A DNA stretch of 64,000 nt. It comes from Harmothoe impar. Taxonomy: Eukaryota > Annelida > Polychaeta > Phyllodocida > Polynoidae. The stretch lies in the NCBI GenBank assembly GCA_947462335.1, contig OX381707.1, positions 34,709,618 through 34,773,617 of the forward strand, in the 5' to 3' direction. How positions within the stretch are numbered: the first letter of the stretch is position 1; each line of letters begins with the position of its first letter. Below the pieces are notes generated by a model. It did not search any database and was not told the origin of the DNA. It was given only the letters and a program-made list of their open reading frames with translations. This document shows, in pieces, positions 60,706-64,000 of the stretch. The position numbers and the translations under genes are program-made.

Positions 60706-63034
60706 TTAGCTAATAAAGGCGTAGCATGATTCAAAACGGCCTAAGACTGTATAAACATGCAAATGTTCAATCAGTGGGCAACGCACTCAACTGATCTTGG
60801 CAAGTAAGGAGAGAGAAGTTATCTTCATTCGGTACAAGAGATCCATCCAGTCCCACTAACACCCTGACTACGTAACATAGCATTTTCTACAGAACTAAAC
60901 CATAATGACACCGCAGCCCTGCCCTACATTCCAGGAAAGATCAGCCACCTTCTCCCATCCTCGATTCCCTACACCAGCGACTACAATAAGACCTATGCAC
61001 CTAAATAGCACTTCCCTGGGTAAGACCCAGAGGTAAGATATTGGTTTAGGGGTCGCACAGCCATGTGCCTAGAGCCATCACTAGGGGAGAGCTTGTTTAG
61101 CATGTCTCCCCCGAGGGGGCACCACTGACAGGTCCCAGTCAAAAACCAAGTCCCCATATTGAGCTGATACCCCTGCCCAATCTGCAGCACACACCCTGCC
61201 TGCCCCAAGTTACCACCCTCTGCCCCCACCCTCCTCTACCGAAAGTGTGGGGGGGGGGGGGGGGCGTTACTCAAATCTGAAGAGTGTACCCACCCCCAAA
61301 CGACTCAAGGTATCGGTAGCAATGGGTCGAGAAATTAAGAGGCAGTGACTCTCGGCATACTCGAAAATGGGTGGTGGTTCCTCGACAGGAGAGGGCAGTA
61401 ATTGGGTCCCAGTAAGGTATATATGATGAAATGTAAAAGAAACAGTTATGATCCATGTCTACTGTACTATTTCCATCAGTAAATGAAGGGGTTCATTGAA
61501 ATAATAGGGTTGGTGGCTTATCTGCAAGGAATCAGGGGGCGGCCCTCTGTATAAATGAGGGGGCAGTGGTTATGAGGAGCCCTCCTGTTTTTAGGCGGGC
61601 GGTAAGTTGTCAGTCGGCAGGTACCATCATAGAGTGAGTACCCCCTCCGGCACACACCCCACCCGATCCCCACCCACGTCACTTGTCAACAAGAAAAGCT
61701 GACAGTGCCATCGGCCAAACCGTTTTATATTTATAAAACCAGGTCAGAGGATCAGACTCTGTGGTCGGTTCACCCCTGCACCATCTGATATTATTCATGC
61801 CAACACATATTATATGAGCGGCCAAGCAGAATGGATACTCCACATGACCACCACAGGGCATCTTTTCTGCTTGCTTGCTCACATTCATAATGTAGCCCGT
61901 TGTTAATGTAAGACCCTATAAGACGTATGTAAGCGCTCTCAGAAATCTGAATAAAAAACAAGAAAAAAAAGACGCGCCGCAGGGTTTTATACATTCTATC
62001 AGACCTTTGTTACAAGTCTGTAGGGCCTTCCTTGATGAAAATGAGCCAATTAAGTCGCAGTGTAATCAGCGAAATATCCCCTCCCAGCCAGATACTGTTG
62101 AGCCAGGCGATTGTCGATACACATTTAATACCATACCTTTTAATCTTCTGCAATTAGAAACAGATCCCTGTCGTATATTATCTCAATTAGTTTTGATGGC
62201 CAATGTCCCGCATCAGGATCTCACGTCCAGATTCTATTCCCTGTCTGCCTCCCCCGGGGGCGTGGCTAGTCGGGCCAGTAATTGTCGGTTTACATCAGTC
62301 CCAATGTAGCCGCCGGGCCAGCGTTAATTATAGGCAAACAGAGCCCATCACCCTCCAGTACCCAGGACAGGGGCCAACAGTATGACTGGCATCCCCTCAC
62401 TTTGAAACCAAACCAAGTTCCCCTGATTATGACGCCTACTTCCTATCGCCGCTTCCAGGTCTGTGGGTGAACCAACCGTCCTTGGGCTTGGCGGCCAACC
62501 TTAGCCAGCAAACAGTAGTTGTGGCGGGGTTTACCTAATGTGGTTTGGTTTAATTTATGATTGGGTGTCCTGAGTGGGTGGCAGGGTGGGGACTCTGATG
62601 ATGGGGTATGGGGTGCTGGTTGGGGGGAGTGTTGGCGGGTGGAATGCAGGCTGGGCTGGGCGGGGTGGGTTTCAGTGCTGGGGTAATCCTATTCGTGCCG
62701 GGCTGACGGTTTAACCGGATCATGGTCGGGCGCATTAGAAGTTCTATTAGAGGCAGGTCTAACATGCCGAGGAGCAGGCCGCCGGGCGAATGTTCACCCG
62801 ACTTTAATCACATCTGGATCATCAGTGGGCTGCTGCCAGCACCATGCCGTGTTCCCCTCCCCCAATCAAACCCCACCCACCACCCTACCCTACCCCCTCC
62901 TCCTCTCCCTGCCCCAATCTATAACCTAACTGTCTCTGTCAACAATCTACACACCATGCCGCCGCTACTGCCACCTCCACTCTAATAAGCACCGCACCCT
63001 GCCAATATTACACATAACTCACAGTGCTGTGCCC
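60706..63034. other. No recognisable gene
   Basis: Unique apart from a 16-G run at 61249-61264 and a G-rich stretch at about 62575-62680. Confidence 0.5.
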
Positions 63035-63420
63035 TATCTCAACGCACACTGACATTCCCATACTGTTAATGCACACTGCCACCCCTATCCTGCCAATGGA
63101 CACTGCCACCCCTTATACTGTCAACGCACACACTACCACCCTACTGTCAACTGAGACTGACATCCCTGCTGTCACCTTACACAGCCACTCCTACTGTCAA
63201 CTGACACTGTTGCCACTACTGTCAACTCACAAGGACATTCCTATACTTCCAATGTATACAATGCCATCCCTACACTGCCAATGCACACTGCCACCCCCTT
63301 TAATGCACACTGCCGCCCTTATACAGTGCTACCCCCTGCTGTCAACTCTGACTGCCATCCCCCACTTAGCACTGTCACCACACTTTCCCATCCCTACTGT
63401 CAATTCACGCTGCAATCATT
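63035..63420. repeat. Degenerate array, about 24-bp unit (actgtcaactcacactgcca)
   Basis: Over ten irregular copies of ctgtcaa-tgcacactgccacccc with length variation. The 148-codon plus frame across it is a by-product. Confidence 0.8.
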
Positions 63421-64000
63421 TTGTTGACAATGCTATTCTCCGCCTTCCGTCTACCGACACTAATCAATAGACACTCACTCCATAGTTAGTGTATACTTTT
63501 ATATCAAGCAGCAAGCGCAGTTCCATAATAAAGCCCCCCCCCCCCCCCCAATGTCTGTCTCCCAGGCAGACTGCAGCTGCAGAGCCTCCTGCTGCTCATG
63601 TTATCACTAGCACCCCTATGTCCTAGCACCAATCAGCTTCCCTAACCACAACCGTAAACACCCCACCCTCCTACCACCCTACCATCCTACCAATCCTACC
63701 ACTGGCGGCAAGCTGCTGATGTTGCCCCTGCCGATCCACTGCAGCCTTATCAAAATCATCAGCCTCGAAAAATAATTTAATAAATTCCCCACTAACCGAA
63801 TTAATACGACCTTGGGTTAGTCCTTGGCCGCCGGTGGAGGGCCACTTGGAGGGTGGTGGCGGTAGTGTGGATTGGGATGGGTTGGGGCACTGGGGGAGGG
63901 GTGGTGGTGATGAGAGAGGTGTTGGAGAAGAAGAGTTGGGGGGGATGGGTAAGTCTAGCGGCTCCACCACACAGCAGCAGGGAGGGATGGGTGGTGGACG
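63421..64000. other. No recognisable gene
   Basis: A 16-C run lies at 63534-63549; the rest is C-rich on the left and G-rich on the right, with a P/S-rich minus frame due to composition. Confidence 0.5.

Noticed and set aside
63024..63470. 148-codon plus-strand frame
   Set aside because: It runs across a degenerate 24-bp array; repetitive wording only.

Overview
The window looks like non-coding DNA from a large animal genome, most likely a marine invertebrate. It has no prokaryotic-style gene density, it is full of minisatellites, miniature inverted-repeat elements and long C/G homopolymers, and it holds one well-supported spliced coding exon. That exon (33273-33368, minus strand) has a consensus acceptor and donor and encodes the second half of RRM1 of a TIA-1/TIAR/Rox8 RNA-binding protein. 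Its wording ([11 protein letters not shown], then MNKR) is nearer to the invertebrate Rox8 type than to vertebrate TIA1. I could not fix the phylum. I found no neighbouring TIA-1 exon on either side, so the rest of the window is probably intron and/or intergenic DNA around that exon.

Layout. 1-4.7 kb is unique sequence with a YY1/E-box cluster near 2.5 kb. 4.7-5.85 kb holds two adjacent minisatellites (74-82 bp and about 44 bp units). 7.4-9.3 kb carries the first dispersed elements. 11.4-13.7 kb holds a TAA-flanked element, then a 1.2-kb minisatellite with a 182-bp higher-order period, then a small 58-bp array. 14.5-22.9 kb has further miniature elements, one possible protein-coding fragment (16074-16397, minus) and a second YY1/E-box cluster at 20.56-20.64 kb. 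26.4-27.8 kb has a 43-bp array and a 57-bp array whose unit lengths change only by threes. 29.5-48.7 kb contains the TIA-1 exon and 10 of the 15 copies of the main miniature element. 50.9-51.3, 57.0-57.6, 60.4-60.7 and 63.0-63.4 kb hold more tandem arrays.

Main structural result. Fifteen copies of one roughly 220-376 bp foldback element (called family A here) are present. The best copies read TTAA-CCCTTTAAGGGCCGCA ... cggcccttaaaggg-TTAA, and the interior holds two further hairpins tipped by the gcgagt/actcgc motif. The TTAA flanks and CCCTTT ends are what piggyBac-type elements show, so I infer a non-autonomous piggyBac-like MITE. Family B has GGCCAAAA ends and TAA duplications, like PIF/Harbinger MITEs. 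Families C and D are smaller. No transposase is visible, so all four would depend on enzymes encoded elsewhere. Apart from the TIA-1 exon and the tentative ORF at 16 kb, I do not regard any open frame here as a gene: the longest ones lie inside tandem repeats and are open in several frames at once.
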